Source: Rhabdophis nuchalis (taxonomy: Eukaryota; Chordata; Lepidosauria; Squamata; Natricidae). Taken from it: a stretch of DNA of 64,000 nt. The DNA lies in the NCBI GenBank assembly GCA_039707465.1, contig CM077643.1, positions 378,116,419 through 378,180,418 of the forward strand, in the 5' to 3' direction. Below are positions 20,632 through 34,439 of the stretch, one piece after another (positions within the stretch are counted from its first letter, which is position 1; each line of letters begins with the position of its first letter). The notes below the pieces were generated by a model. That model worked only from the letters and a program-made list of their open reading frames with translations. It was not told the DNA's origin and did not search any database. The translations under genes were made by a program, and so were the position numbers.

Positions 20632-22095
20632 CGAAGTTAAGTGTAGCAAAGTTGGTGAAACCTTTTTTCCCCAAGGATGTGATTGGAAGATTGTGGCTTG
20701 GAAACTTTCTCAGAAAACATATCCTAGCCGTGTTGGCTGTAGCTGTTAATTCTAGCCAGCACCCAAAATGTTTATCTTCTCCTCGGAGATCTGCTTATCT
20801 AATAGCCCATCCAAACTGATTCAGCACAAAAGCTAAATGGAGCAAATAGGTACACAGGCTTCTGAACAGGAATGGTTAGGAGAAGGATAATTGTCCCCAC
20901 CCATTCCACAACACATTTATCTCAAAACATTCATTTGGTCCCGTGTGAAATTGTCTTTGGGATTAGAGCAGCCCTTCATCCCATTCACTAGTATAAAATA
21001 TGACTCACTGAGCAATTACAAGGAAGACTTCTCCTCAAGCAGCTGATAAGACGTAATGATTTTTGAATGAAGTAAAAGTATATGGGGTGCACTAGTCTGA
21101 AAACAATGGGAGCATTGTGCATGGGATCACTGCCTTCTCAGACAAATAAGATCAGGAAGGCAAGATGTTGCCTTGTTGTTGTTGTTGTTGAATTTGAATT
21201 TTGAATTTTTTTATTTATAACCCGCTCTCTCTCCCCGAAGGGACTCGAGGCGGGGCACAGGGAATTAAAAACGGTTAAAAAGGCAAAATACAAAATTAAA
21301 ACAATAAATGTACATAAATAACTAACTAAAAGGCACATTAAACAGCTGACCCTGCGCTAAAATTCCCCAAATATATTTACTAAAATCCCTAAACAATCAG
21401 GAGAGACTATCCTAGGCCGACCAAGCGAAAAAGATGTGTTTTTAATTTCAGACGGAAGTCTAGTGGACGGCACCCGGAGAAGTCCCTCTCTGTGGGAGCG
21501 AATCGGCCGTGAGGATGTATGGGGCAGGATCCGATCCCACAGATAGCTAGGTCCCGAGCCATGGAGCGCTTTGAAGATGACAACTAGCACCTTGAAGCGC
21601 ACCCGAAAGACGACAGGCAGCCAGTGCAGCTCGCGCAAGAGCGGTGTTACATGGGTAAACCTTGAGGTTCCCACTATTGCTCGCGCGGCTGCATTCTTGA
21701 CCAGCTGAAGTCTCCGGGTGCACCTCAAGGGGAGCCCCATGTAGAGAGAGTTACAATAGTCCAGTCGGGATGTCACGAGAGCATGAGTGACTGTGCGAAG
21801 GGCATCCCGATCCAATAGGGGGCGCAACTGGCGTACCAAGCGAACCTGGTAAAACGCCCTCCTGGCCACAGCTGTCACTTGATCTTCCATGGACAGCCGA
21901 GTATCCAGGAGGACGCCCAAGTTGCGCGCCCCATCCACAGGGGCAAGGTGTTCGCCTCCTATGGCCAGCGATGGAATCAGCTGGTTGAATCGGGCAGCCG
22001 GAAACCACAGCCACTCGGTCTTGGTCGGGTTGAGCCTGAGTCCGTTACTTCCCATCCAGAGTCCGTTACTTCCCATGTTGTTGTTGTTGTTGTTG

Positions 22096-22145
<50 letters not shown>

Positions 22146-22490
22146 TCGACTTATTAACCGCCCCCTCTCTCCGAAGGGACTTGTGAAGGAAGAAAAGTGC
22201 TACAATCACACAATGCTTTCTAGAATTCTCTAAACGAGGCATTGCAACAGTTCTTGACAATTACATACACAGTGTATGTATTTAAATAAGGGATTGGGCT
22301 GCCTTTGACCTTGGCAATGTCAAGGCTATCCAAATTTGCTGAATCAAAGATCCGGGCCCACTGACACAACATGGGCCATAGGAATCAACAGTCACACAGA
22401 GTCAAATGAAAAGAGGAATGAACTTGAAGGAGAAATCGTAAATAAGCTGCATGGTGACTTTATTTTTCTCAGCTCCCCATTCTAAGATAT
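20632..22490. repeat. Local duplication unit A (paralog of 28627-29835)
   Basis: 20632-21176 matches 28627-29170, and 22185-22490 matches 29171-29258 plus 29591-29800. The interruption here is a pair of CR1 pieces; the interruption there is a hAT MITE. It is non-coding as far as I can see. Confidence 0.8.
21177..22179 (-). mobile_element. Two nested CR1/L3 3' fragments
   Basis: The outer one is only about 35 bases of CR1 3'UTR (22146-22179) with a (TTG)n(ATT)n tail. A larger CR1 (about 21190-22076, ORF2 end with [18 protein letters not shown]) sits inside that tail. Target duplication cttgt is at 21172-21176 and 22180-22184; unit A' at 29170 is empty. Confidence 0.8.
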
Positions 22491-22764
22491 AAAGCAGCAT
22501 TCTGGTTTTCTAGTCTACCTTGCTGCCTTAAAGAATATACTTAATGTTGGCATTAATCCCTTATACTTTTCCTCAACTTTCAATTCCGCTAGTCAATTTA
22601 TTTGTTCCCAAATAAATTCACAATTTATTTGTTCACAATTTATTTTAAGCATTTATTTGTCATCCCTCATTACAACAAAGTCTTCCTTGTACTCAACTAA
22701 AAAGTAAATGAGCTTGGGGTTTTTTTTAACATAAAAGGAGGATAGCTATTAAAGGGTTGCAATA

Positions 22765-23060
22765 GTAAAGGTAAAGGTTCTCCTCACACATATGTGCTAC
22801 TTGTTCCCAACTTTAGGGGGCAGTGCTCATCCCTGTTTCAAAGTTGAAGAGCCAGCACTTTTCAAAGACATCTCAGTGGTCATGTGGCTGGCATGACTAA
22901 ACACCGAAGGTGCATGGAACACTGTTACCTTCTCACCAAAGGTAGTCCCTATTTTTCTCCTTGCATTTTTTACGTGCTTTTGAACTGCTAGGTTGGCAGA
23001 ACAAGCATCGTGCGCTCACTCAGTTATGCAGTGCTAGGGATTCGACAAGCTCAAGGTAAG
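22765..23060 (+). repeat. SINE-like interspersed repeat, unnamed
   Basis: It begins gtaaaggtaaaggttc and includes catgtggctggcatgactaa, acctt.tcaccaaaggtagtccctattttt and aactgctaggttggcag. I know this pattern from squamate DNA but cannot assign a family name. Confidence 0.45.
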
Positions 23061-24536
<1,476 letters not shown>

Positions 24537-25035
24537 CCCTTTTTTTAAAATTAAATTTATACCCCGCCCTTCTCCTAAAAAAGGACCCAGGGCGGCGCAC
24601 AGGCATCATTAAAATCATACAAAATACAAAAATACAAAATTATTAAAAAACTAATTAAATATTCCCTGTGCTAAAATTAATAAAGCTCTAAAATTTAAAA
24701 TTATCCCTATAAAAATCAGAAACGGGGTTATGCTAGGCCGGCTTGTTGGAATAAATAGGTTTTAAGACATTGGCGGAAAAGGTGGAGGTCCACGATTGTG
24801 CGTAGATCGGGGGGAAGGTCGTTCCAGAGGGCAGGGCCCGCCACAGAGAAGACTCTTCCCCTGGGCACCACCAACCAGCATTGCCCGGCCGACAGTACCC
24901 TGAGAAGGCCCTCTCTGTGGGAACGGATCGGTCGAAGGGATGTATGGGACAGGAGGCGGTCGCGGATATAGCTAGGCCCCGAGCCATGGAGCGCTTTGAA
25001 GATGGTCGTCAGCACCTTGAAGTGCACCCGAAAGG
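24537..25035 (-). mobile_element. CR1/L3 LINE 3' end, split by a hAT element
   Basis: The minus strand gives [20 protein letters not shown] and [16 protein letters not shown], with the 3'UTR box ccgcccttctcc on the left. It continues for a few bases at 27972 on the far side of the hAT element. Confidence 0.85.
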
Positions 25036-27963
25036 CAGGGGTGGGTTCCTAAGGGTTCGCGCGGGCTCCCGCGAGCCCTTTCGTCAAATTTCCCGATCCC
25101 AAGCAATGGGAGGTCCCCCTCGCGCTCCCCATCTTCCCCGCTGGCGTCTGGAGTGATCAGGGGCCGTGCAGAAACGCGGCGCTTTTCCACAGTGGGAAAG
25201 ATAGGCACGTGCGGGTCCTGCAGAATTACAGCGCAGATTCGCACCGCTGCGGACTCTCCGAGGCTGTAATCGGGCGGGGCATGCCCCTCGCCGCCTCCCT
25301 CGCCTGCCAAGACCCTGACAGCTGTTCCTTGAGATGGGGGGAGCTGCAGCTACTTCCCAGGAGGGGCAGCCTTCAAAGGCACCGCTTGCACCGCAGTGGA
25401 ACTCCTGCGCCGCTCCCCTCCGTTCCCCGCTGCCCTCCGTGTGCCGTTGGGGCGGGGATGGTGAGGCCCGACTCGGCCTGCCCAGGACCTGCCCTGAAGC
25501 CACGGGGCAGGTGGGAGGCGGCTCGGCGCCTGCCTGCCTACCTACCTACTCCTCCTTCCTTCGGGCCGCCCTCGCGGTACCTGTCCGACCCCACCGCCGG
25601 CCGGTGGAGGTGCTGACATGGGAGCTGACCTGGGGCGCCCCTCCCCGGCGGCCCGGCCCCCTGCCCCACCTGCGGGTGGCCAACCCCGCCCCCGGACCGC
25701 GGCTCGCCATTGGCCGGCGTGCGCGGCTGCCCGAGCTGCTTCGGCCGCTGCAGGTACCCGCCGGGCGCAGCCTTCCGGCTCTGGGAGCGGGGGAGGGGAA
25801 CGGGGACTACGGGGCTCACCCCGCCCCCGCCGGCCAAACCTACCGGCCTGCCAAAGCAGCAGAAGCCGCAGAGCGGCAGAGCGAAGCGCCGAGGGGGCGG
25901 CTGCATCCGGAAACCGGGCAACCTCGGGGGCCGAGGTGAGCCGGTGAAGCGGGGCGATGCAGGCGGAGGACTCGGAGGCGCGGGAGCTGGGCTGCCTGAG
26001 ACGGCGGGCAGGAGGGGAGGAGGAGGGTCCAGGCGGGCCGAGAACAAGGCTCCTCTGTCCGACCCACGTCCCACAGCCCCACCCCGGCCCCGAGGCAGTG
26101 CTTGGCAGGGGCTCCGGTCTTCGTCCGTCTCTGCCAGGGCCGGCCTAGGCTAAAGGCAGCTGAGAGGCCCAGCCGAAGGAGCTGGGCGCGTGGGGGTGGG
26201 GAGGCAGGTCGGATGAGGGAGTTAACCAAGGAGGCCGGGGCTGCCCTAACAGGTGAGGCCAAGGGCAAGAACAGGTGCACAGGTGGGCACATACCCGCGG
26301 TCTCCACAGCTCTTCAGTGCATCCCAGCTTGGAAGGTGCCCACCAGCACTTTGGCCTCTCCAGCTGACCTGCAGGGATTAGGCCAGTACGGAGGGGGGGG
26401 AGGCGCAGGCAGTCAGCCAGGGCCCCGTGGGGGCAGGAAGCTTCCTGGGGCCCAGAAATGCAGGTACTCAGAGGGCCCCAGTTGGTGCCCGCAGAATCTT
26501 CTCTCCATGCACAGAGAAATCTTCCCTGGGCCTCAGCTCAAGGCTGTGCGCCCCACTCCACCCCACCAGAGGGGGAATGCTCCTGGTTCACGCTGGTTCG
26601 AGCAAACCGATAGTAGCGGCGGCACGAGGCTCCACCCTCCCACCCTGACATCAGCCCTTCTGCTCATGCCCAGACGTGCCACGTGTAAGTGCGCTCCCGC
26701 TACCAACGGGTAGTGGAGAAAATAGAATACCATCTCTGCCCCCCACACATACCTAGGCTGCAGGTGCAGTTTGTGGTTGGAGGAAGCCTTGAGCTCATCT
26801 GGCTAAGCTGCCCACAGTTGTGCCCCCAGCTTGAGCCCCCTTACCTGCTCCTTGGCAACTGGAGAGAGAGCCACCCCTGTGGCAGAGTTCCTGGCCTGTT
26901 CCTTGCGTGGTTTGGCTTTGGCAGCATTTCTCCGGCGCTTCTAGAGATGCAAAGAGGGGAAGGGTAGTCAGCCGTGCAGCCCTCAGGGGGTGGCCAGCTC
27001 TCCTGACCCCTCTCTGCTGCTTCCCTGCCTCCCTGCCTGAGAGGTAGGAAAGGCTCAGGGATGGTTGCGTGCCAGTCACTGACGGAGGCCCTTTCAACAC
27101 AACCCCCCCCCCCCAGCCTTCTGTGCTCTCTGCAGTTGTGGGCAGAACTCCCCCTCTGCACAATGAAGGCTTTGAGGTTGCCTGACCCGCTTTTGGCAGA
27201 GAAGGGCGAAGGCCCAGTGCCTGCAACCCCTTGCCATGGGCACAGCATCGTGCCGCAGGGTTCTTCCAGGAAGAGCCAGTGGGCATCCAGAAGGGCTCCA
27301 GACGCCATCGGGGAAGACGGGGAGCGCGAGGGGGACCTCGCGGATGGCGTCGCCGCTGCTTCACGCGATATTCTGTGGACACAGTGACCGGCAGACAGAG
27401 AGAGGCAGAGAGAGAGGGGGGGGGGAGGGTGGAAGGGAATCAGAATCTGACAGACACAGAGAGAATGACAGAGAGAGACAGGAAGGGAGGGGAGAGACAC
27501 AGAGATAAGAGGGAGGGAGGGAGGAAAGAAAGGCAGGCACAGAGAGAGAATGACAGAAAGAGACAGGGAGGGAGGGAAGGAGGGAGAGAAAGAGCCACAG
27601 AGAGAGAGAGTCAGACAGACACAGAGAATGATAGAAAGACACAGAGAGGGAGGGAGGGAGGGAGAGAGAGATAAAGAGCCACAGTGAGAGACAGACAGAC
27701 TTAGAGAGAGAGAGAGAGACAGAGAGAAAGAGAAAGAAGGGAAGAAAGAAAAGAAAGAAAAACAAAGTGGGACAGAGATGAAAGAGAATTTATGACCACA
27801 ATTGAGGCCAACATTTTGGTTGCTAAGCAAGACCGTTGTTAAGTGAATTTCACCACATTTTCCTAGTTGGCCACGCCCACCCGGTCACATGACTGCCGAG
27901 CCACTCCCACAAAGCAGGCCACACCCACAGAACCTGTTCCAAAAATTTTGAAACCCACCCCTG
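25036..27963. mobile_element. 2.9-kb non-autonomous hAT element with CpG-rich interior
   Basis: The ends are caggggtgggttc and gaaacccacccctg. The eight-base duplication ccgaaagg is exact at 25028-25035 and 27964-27971. Near both ends lies a longer inverted pair: about 25109-25155 is complementary to about 27298-27342. From about 25.1 to 26.7 kb the sequence is very GC- and CpG-rich, with an inverted CCAAT motif (25707-25715). Bases 27390-27780 are a purine tract. There is no transposase. The long ORFs inside are low-complexity and not recognised. Confidence 0.85.
27390..27780. repeat. Purine (GA/GGGA) tract inside the hAT element
   Basis: This is almost pure purine on the plus strand. The 120-150 bases after it (ttatgaccacaattgagg to gccacgcccacc) are shared with the hAT elements at 29853-30990 and 48184-49258. 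Confidence 0.9.
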
Positions 27964-28021
27964 CCGAAAGGCCACAGGTTGACACAAGGTAGGTTGACAC
28001 AAGGTAGGTTTAATAGTGGTT

Positions 28022-28617
28022 CTAACCAATGTTTAGTTGAGTCCAGTCTTTATTAAGCACCAATAATGCTCTAGACATCTCTTTTCTCTTTTCAGCAGCC
28101 TCGATTCTCAATGAAGGAGAATTGTATATGTATGATCTGGTCCAAATCCTTGACCTCCCCCCTATTTGAAGCAGTGAGATTATTCGAGATGGAATAATTC
28201 CCAGTTCTGCCTGAAACCCATCCAGGTCCCTCAGTCATCAGGATGGGCCAATCTAATGAGTCAAGTCCTACTGCATCAGATAATGGCAATATAGCACCTC
28301 ATGGTAATTCAGGTATGATCTGACATTGATAAGGGAGACACCAAGGCTCCCCCAATTTCAGATCACATAGCCACTCTCTGGCAGGAACACCACTATCCAT
28401 GATGGGACCACTGAGAGAGGAAAGTGTGCAAGTTATTTTATAGAATAGAATAGAATTCTTTATTGCAAAGCGTGATTGAACACACAAGGAATTTGTCTTT
28501 AGTGCATATGCTCTCAGTGTACATAAAGAAAAAATAAAATACATCCATCAGGAATCATAAAATACAAAACTTAGTGATAGTCATAGGTTACTAATAAGCA
28601 ATGAAATCATACTGGGA
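28022..28617. repeat. Local duplication unit B (paralog of 29811-31560)
   Basis: It matches 29811-29852 plus 30999-31500. Both copies hold the LINE tail starting ttttatagaatagaattc. Unit B lacks the hAT element found in B'. Confidence 0.8.
28436..28565 (-). mobile_element. LINE 3' tail with TAGAA repeat
   Basis: It starts tagaatagaatagaattctttattg and is shared with 31342-31470, where it is longer. It resembles the common snake CR1 3' region that seeds AATAG microsatellites. Confidence 0.5.
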
Positions 28618-28626
28618 AACAAATAA

Positions 28627-29835
28627 AACAATACGAAGTTAAGTGTAGCAAGCTTGGTGATGTATTTCCTTCATATATATATATATGTTTTTCAGGGATT
28701 ACTATAGGAAGATTGTGGTTTGGAACCCTTCTCAGAAGACATATCCTAGTCGTATTAGCTGTAGCTGATAATTGCAGCCAGCATCCAAAATATTTAATCT
28801 TCTCCTTGGTGATGTACTTGTTTAATACTAAATCTAGTTCAGCATAAAAGCTAAATAGGGCACTAGGCACATAGACTTCTGAACATGAGTAGTTAAGAGA
28901 AGGGTAATTGTTCCCAACCATTCCACAGCTCATATATCGCAAAACATTCATTTAATCCCATGTGAAATTGTCTTCAGGATTAGAGCAGCCCTTCATCCCA
29001 TTCTCTAGTATAAGATATGACTCACTGAACAATTATGAGGAAGATTTCTCCTTAAGCCGCTGATAAGAGGTAATGGTTTTTGAATGAAGTAAAAATATAT
29101 GGTGCGCACTAGTCTGAAAGCAATGGGAACATTGTGCATGGGGACACCGTTTTCTCAGATGTTGTCTTGTGAAGGAAAGAAAGTGCTACAATCACATGGT
29201 ACTTTTTGTGGTTTTCTATATGAGGCATTGCAACATTTGTTGACAATTACGTACACAGTATCTGCACAGTGGTGGGTTCCAGATCCCATTGCAAGCAGTA
29301 CGCTGCAACGAGGCCGGGCATCCACCACGTGCATGTGCTCAGCACACACACAGTGCGCGCAAGTGTACTTATCGCCCACGACGCTCCAGCTGCTCAGCGG
29401 AGCGTCATGCAGGCTCCATAGACGCCGTGCGCATGGGCGAAAGCCCTGATTGGCTCAAATATAGGTAAGGAGGGTGGGCAAGCAGGTGGGTCCTCCAGAG
29501 CACCGTACTGGAACGCTCCCAGGTGCTCCCAGCAGGCACTGGTACGCTCGTACTGGGGTGTACCGGTCGTATCCCACCACTGTATCTGCAGCTAAAGAAG
29601 GAATTGGTCTAAGTTGTCTTTGACTTTGGCAATGTCAAGGCCTTCCAACTTTGCTGATTCAAAGATCAGGACCCCCCAACATAAAATGGCCATAGGAACC
29701 AACAGTCCCAGAGTCAAATTAAATGATGAATGAACTTGAAGGAGAATCCATAATTAAGATGCATGGTCACTTTATTTTCCTCATCTCCCCTTTGGTTCTA
29801 AGCAATATTTAGTTGGGTTCAGTCTTTATTAAACC
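28627..29835. repeat. Local duplication unit A' (paralog of 20632-22490)
   Basis: It is diverged by several percent from unit A. It sits directly between units B and B', so the order is A ... B A' B'. Confidence 0.75.
29267..29582. mobile_element. hAT MITE, CAGTGGTGGG family
   Basis: The ends are cagtggtgggttcc and cgtatcccaccactg. The eight-base duplication tatctgca is exact at 29259-29266 and 29583-29590. Unit A has no insertion here. Confidence 0.88.
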
Positions 29836-29852
29836 CTAGCAATGCTCTAGAC

Positions 29853-30035
29853 CAGGAGTCCCCAACCTTTTTTTCACCAGGGACCGGTTTCATTTTAAAG
29901 AAAATTCTGCGGACCGGCTGAGTGGCTCAGCAGTCATGTGACTGGGTGGGCGTGGCCAACTTGGAAAATGTGAAACTCACTTAACAATGATCTTGGTGAG
30001 CAACCAAACTTTTGGCCTCAACTGTGGTCATAAGT

Positions 30036-30094
<59 letters not shown>

Positions 30095-30990
30095 CTTTTT
30101 CTTTGTTTCTTTTTCTTTCTCTCTCTCTCTCTTTCTTTGTCTCTGTCTCTCTTTCTTTCTCTCGCTGTTTCTTTCTTTCTCTCTTTCTCTCTCTTTCCCT
30201 TTCTTTCTTTCTTTTTCTCTTTCTCTCTTTCTGTATCTTTTTCTGTCTCTTTCTTTCCTTTCTGTCTCTTTCTCTCTGTCTGTCTTTCTCTCTCTCCCAC
30301 TTTCTTTTTCTTTCTTTCTCTGTCTCTCTCCTTCATCCGCCCATCTCTGTCACTCTGTGCGTGTGTGTGCGTGTGTCTGTCTGTCTTGCATTCACTCATT
30401 CACTCATTCTGTGTCTCTGTCTATCTTTCTCTCCCTCCCTCCCTCTCTCTGTCTCTCTATGTGTGTCTGTCGTCGTCGTCATCCCCCCCCCAGCCTCCTC
30501 AGCCCGTCCGCCGTGCTTGGTCACTCGTTCGCTCGGTCAGGCTCCGTGGCTGGGTAGGAGCCGGGCTGCAGGGCTGGAGAGGAGGAGGAGGGAGGAGGGG
30601 GCGGCCCATTGGGCAGAGCGCGCGGGAGAACGCAGGAGGATGGTGGGGGCTCTTCCTCCACCCTCGTCGACGGAGCAACCTTCCCTACGGCCGCCAGTTC
30701 CCTCCCCCGCCCGCGGAGCCTCCACAGCCCCTGGAAGAAAATGAGTGGCCGGCATGCCAGCAGGGGAGGGAATTGGTGGCCGGTCCGGCGGCGCCCAGGA
30801 GTCCCTCCGTCGACGAGGGTGGAGGAAGAGCCACACTCCAACGGCGCGAACAGCCGCGCCTGCGTTCTTCTGCGCGCTCTGTTCAGGGGGCTGCCCCCTC
30901 CTCCCTCCTCCTCCTCTCCAGCCCTGCGGCCCGGCTCCCACCCAGCCACGGAACGGCACCAATCCACGGCCCGGGGGTTGGGGACCCCTG
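29853..30990. mobile_element. hAT (Charlie/MER1-like ends) non-autonomous element
   Basis: The right end on the reverse strand reads caggggtccccaacccccgg, like mammalian MER1-type Charlie elements; the left end is caggagtccccaacc. The duplication is ctctagac (29845-29852) and ctttagac (30991-30998). Unit B shows the single site at 28069-28076. The interior has a pyrimidine tract at about 30030-30480 and a GC-rich part. Confidence 0.88.
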
Positions 30991-31341
30991 CTTTAGACAT
31001 CTCTTTTCTCTTTTCAATAGCCTTAATTCTCAGTAAACCCTGAGGAGTGATGGGGCTTATAGAAGGGAATGGCCACATGGGTATGATCTGATCCAAATCG
31101 TTGAGTGACCCCCATATTTGAAGCAGTGACCAAGGCTGTAATTGGACTGTGTGGAATAATTCTCAGCTCCACCTGAAACCCTTGGTTTGGTTGCCCCTCA
31201 ATGATAACAAAGTCCTCATAAATTTCATGCAGAAATTAAGGCTTGGTGCCCTTCCAAATTGCTTCTTGAACATATTGCTCAGATTTGTGGCAAGCAGGAC
31301 ATATAAGGGAAATATGAGAGAAGAAAGTGTGCAAGTTATTT

Positions 31342-31745
31342 TATAGAATGGAATAGAATTCTTTATTAGACAAGTGTGATTGAACACACAAGGAATTTGT
31401 CTTTGGGTACGCTCTCAGTGTACATAAAGAAGAAATAAAATACATTCATCAAGAATCATAAAATACAAAACTTAATGATAGTCATAGGTTACTAATAAGC
31501 AATCAAGTAATACTAGGACACAAAGGAAACAATATAAATTATAAAGATACAATCAACATGGTTATAGTCATAAGTGGAAAGAGATAGGTACTAGGAAGGA
31601 TGAGAATAATAACAATAATACAGTCTTACTAAATAATTTGACAGTGTTCTGGGAATTAGTTATTTAGCAGAGTGATGGCATTCGGGGGGGAAATATCCTG
31701 TGTCTAGTTGTTCTGGCATGCAGTGCCCTATAGGGTTGCTATTTC
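31342..31745 (-). mobile_element. LINE 3' fragment with TAGAA tail, longer copy
   Basis: It extends the family at 28436 through taatgatagtcataggttac and acagtgttctgggaattag to tgtctagttgttctggc. Only untranslated or degraded C-terminal sequence is visible. Confidence 0.5.
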
Positions 31746-31758
31746 ATTCCATTCTAAT

Positions 31759-31908
31759 CAGTGGTGGGTTTCAATTTATTTTACTACTGGTTTGCTCGTT
31801 CGAACTCGCACACTTGTATGACGTCCGGGCGGGTGAGTGGAGCCTCCCGCCACCGCCGCCACTACCAGTTCACCTGATCCAGGGCAAACTAACAAAAACA
31901 CACATCTG
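31759..31908. mobile_element. hAT MITE, CAGTGGTGGG family
   Basis: It starts cagtggtgggtttc. The duplication attctaat is exact at 31751-31758 and 31909-31916. Confidence 0.8.
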
Positions 31909-32274
31909 ATTCTAATGAACAGCAAAAAAAAAATATGGTCATGGGTTTATTGTTATTATTGTTTCCAATTACAGATGGAAAGAAGGTATTGCCCTGTTTT
32001 CTTCTGATTCATTAAGCAGAACTGGAAAGAGTCAGGACCTCAGCCTCCAGAAGGACTCAAGGACAGATTGCTCCTTTTAAACCTGATGATCTGATTGACT
32101 GAAGTGAGTTGAGGATTCGTTGCAAGTCATTACATTCAGCCCTCCCTTTCAAAAAGAGATCTTTTTGATCTATCCAGGACACTGAGAGCTTGTGGACTGT
32201 ATGTGTTCATGAATTTCACGAAATTCGTGGATTCTTTTTTCCCCCAGGATTATTTTTAAGATCAAAACTAAAAC

Positions 32275-32547
32275 ACCTGGGGGCAGGACAAGAAGCAATG
32301 GGTGGAAACTAATCAAGGAGAGAAGCAACTTAGAACTGAGGAGAAATTTCCTGACAGTCAGAACAATTAACCTCTGGAACAGCTTGCCTCCAGAAGTTGT
32401 GAATGCCCCAACCCTGGAAGTCTTTAAGAAGATGTTAGATAGCCATTTGTCTGAAATGGTATAAGGTTCCTGCCCACGCAGGGGGTTGGACTAGAAGACC
32501 TACAAGGTCCCTTCCAACTCTGCTATTGTATTGTATTGTACACTTTC
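32275..32547 (+). mobile_element. CR1 LINE 3' end (bird-like CR1 type), (TATTG)n tail
   Basis: It encodes the end of ORF2 (NLWNSLPPEV-type; here gcttgcctccagaagttgtg). It continues ggggttggactagaagacc, the classic CR1 3'UTR, and ends with a short ATTGT repeat. Confidence 0.88.
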
Positions 32548-32869
32548 CTAGAGAAAAATGATTAGCTTCATGGAAATTTCCATGCTACAGCAGTAATTGG
32601 TCCCAGATTTTTTAATATATTCTTTAAGCAAGTTGATTTGAGATTTCTAGATTCAAAAATTGTTGTGGTGTAATGCACAAGGAGCAAGAGCATTTTCTGG
32701 TGTCCTGCCAGCTTTCCCATTGACCTTCCTATGGGAAGCTGGAAGAGAGCATTCCTTCCTTCCCCTCTCCCTTGCTCCCTCCCTCCTTCCAGCCTTCCTT
32801 CCTTCCTCTATCCCTCCACTCCCCTATCTTCCTCTCCTTCCTTCCCTGTTCTTTCATCACTCTCTTTCT

Positions 32870-33140
32870 GTATTACAATAATACAATAGCAGAGTTGGAA
32901 GGGACCTTGTAGGTCTTCTAGTCCAACCCCCTGCGTGGGCAGGAACCTTATACCATTTCAGACAAAGGTCTATCTAACATCTTCTTAAAGACTTCCAGGG
33001 TTGGGGCATTCACAACTTCTGGAGGCAAGCTGTTCCAGAGGTTAATTGTTCTAAATGTCAGGAAATTTCTCCTTAGTTCTAAGTTGCTTCTCTCCTTGAT
33101 TAGTTTCCACCCATTGCTTCTTGTCCTGCTCCCAGGACAA
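32870..33140 (-). mobile_element. CR1 LINE 3' end, inverted relative to 32275-32547
   Basis: It is the reverse complement of nearly the same 270 bases, with only a few differences. It lies about 320 bases away, so together they form a large inverted repeat. Confidence 0.88.
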
Positions 33141-33926
33141 TATTAGCCTATTAACTACTTTAGCTGCTTAAAAGGGTGGTACTATTCAGATCTGGCCAGT
33201 GTGATTTTGACCAGAATTGTCAGTCACTGTGTAAACCACGAGTATCTAATGATTATTATTGAGTAGGATCTTTGGGGGCTTTACACTTTGGATAAATATT
33301 GGATTTTGTTCAATATTCCAAGAATGTGTTTCAATGATTTTCAGACATAGAAAAGCACATACAATCATTTGCAAATCCAGTTTATTGTTTAAAAGCATTC
33401 AAAGCAGCAAGGATTTTTCTCATGATTTCAAAGTTACTATAATCCAGATTCCACCAGGCGTTCATGGAGAAGACGGTGGTTTTTTCATGTCTCGATCAGA
33501 TGTCTTTTCCCTTGGAAAAATGGTTGGAAATAGTTTGAAATAAATTGGTATAGTGCAATCATTAAAATTATTATTTTTATCTTTCTGCATCATTCAGTGC
33601 AACCTTTGTACGTAGTTTCTACTTAGGCGGAGAGGAGGATATGAATGGATCTAATAACGCTTATTTATCAGGTTGGTTTATGAAGTCACCTTCATAAAGC
33701 AGCCATCGGTTCCTTTGGTAAATAACATGGCACATTGTCCCTCCATTGTCCCTCCTCCTTCCTCCAAATGCTTCCTTCACTTATAATAGTATCATTTATA
33801 TTAAATCATGCCAGCAATATCTGAAAATATGTCAGATTTCCTTTCTATTAATCAATGTTTCAAGTACGCTCAAACCTTTTGTCGCAGTGCTTCCTTTCAG
33901 AGGCAATGTCTTATGTATGTTGTATG
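33141..33926. other. No gene seen
   Basis: Short ORFs have no recognisable motif. No repeat was assigned. Confidence 0.5.
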
Positions 33927-34232
33927 CAGTGGTGAAATTCAGAAAGTTTCCCTACCAGTTCTGTGGGCACATGGCTTGATGAGTGTGGCTTGGTGGGTGT
34001 GGCTTGGTGGTCATGGGACCAGGTAGGATGGCTGCACTCACACACAATGTAAAAGCAGCTGGACTTCACACAAAATGGCCCCTGCAACAAGCAGGAATCT
34101 CACAGGCAATCAGGCACAGCTGATCGTTGCACAGCTGATCGTTGCACAGCTGATCGTCAGAACTTTTTAAAAACGTTTTTAGCATTTTTTTTACTACCAG
34201 TTCAGGTGAACAGTAGCATTTTTTACTACCGG
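33927..34232. repeat. hAT-like MITE remnant with a triplicated 15-mer
   Basis: It begins cagtggtgaaattc like the CAGTGGTGGG family, but the far end is eroded. A 15-base unit (gcacagctgatcgtt) is repeated nearly three times at about 34115-34158. Confidence 0.4.
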
Positions 34233-34439
34233 TTTGGGTTGTCATAAAACGGGAGACACTAAAAACAGAAATGCAAACATGCAACCACAATTCTGCTTTG
34301 AATTAAAAGGTTTATTATTCCATGATTAGCTCAAACATGAAAATACCAGAGATTTACAACAATACTTCAGTAAGCCTGCACTTACAAAGGTTTGAGGTGC
34401 AACACGGGTAAGAGATAGCAGCTAAGTGGCGAAAGCGCA

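Noticed and set aside
26795..27830. 329-codon minus-strand ORF
   Set aside because: Much of it is the purine tract of the hAT element read in reverse; no recognisable domain.
29987..31036. Long ORF of 349 codons rich in Ser, Leu and Phe
   Set aside because: It reads through a pyrimidine microsatellite and GC-rich cargo inside a hAT element with clean target duplications; no protein domain.
33259..33543. 94-codon ORF as a possible host exon
   Set aside because: No splice-site pair, motif or repeat of the pattern elsewhere supports it.
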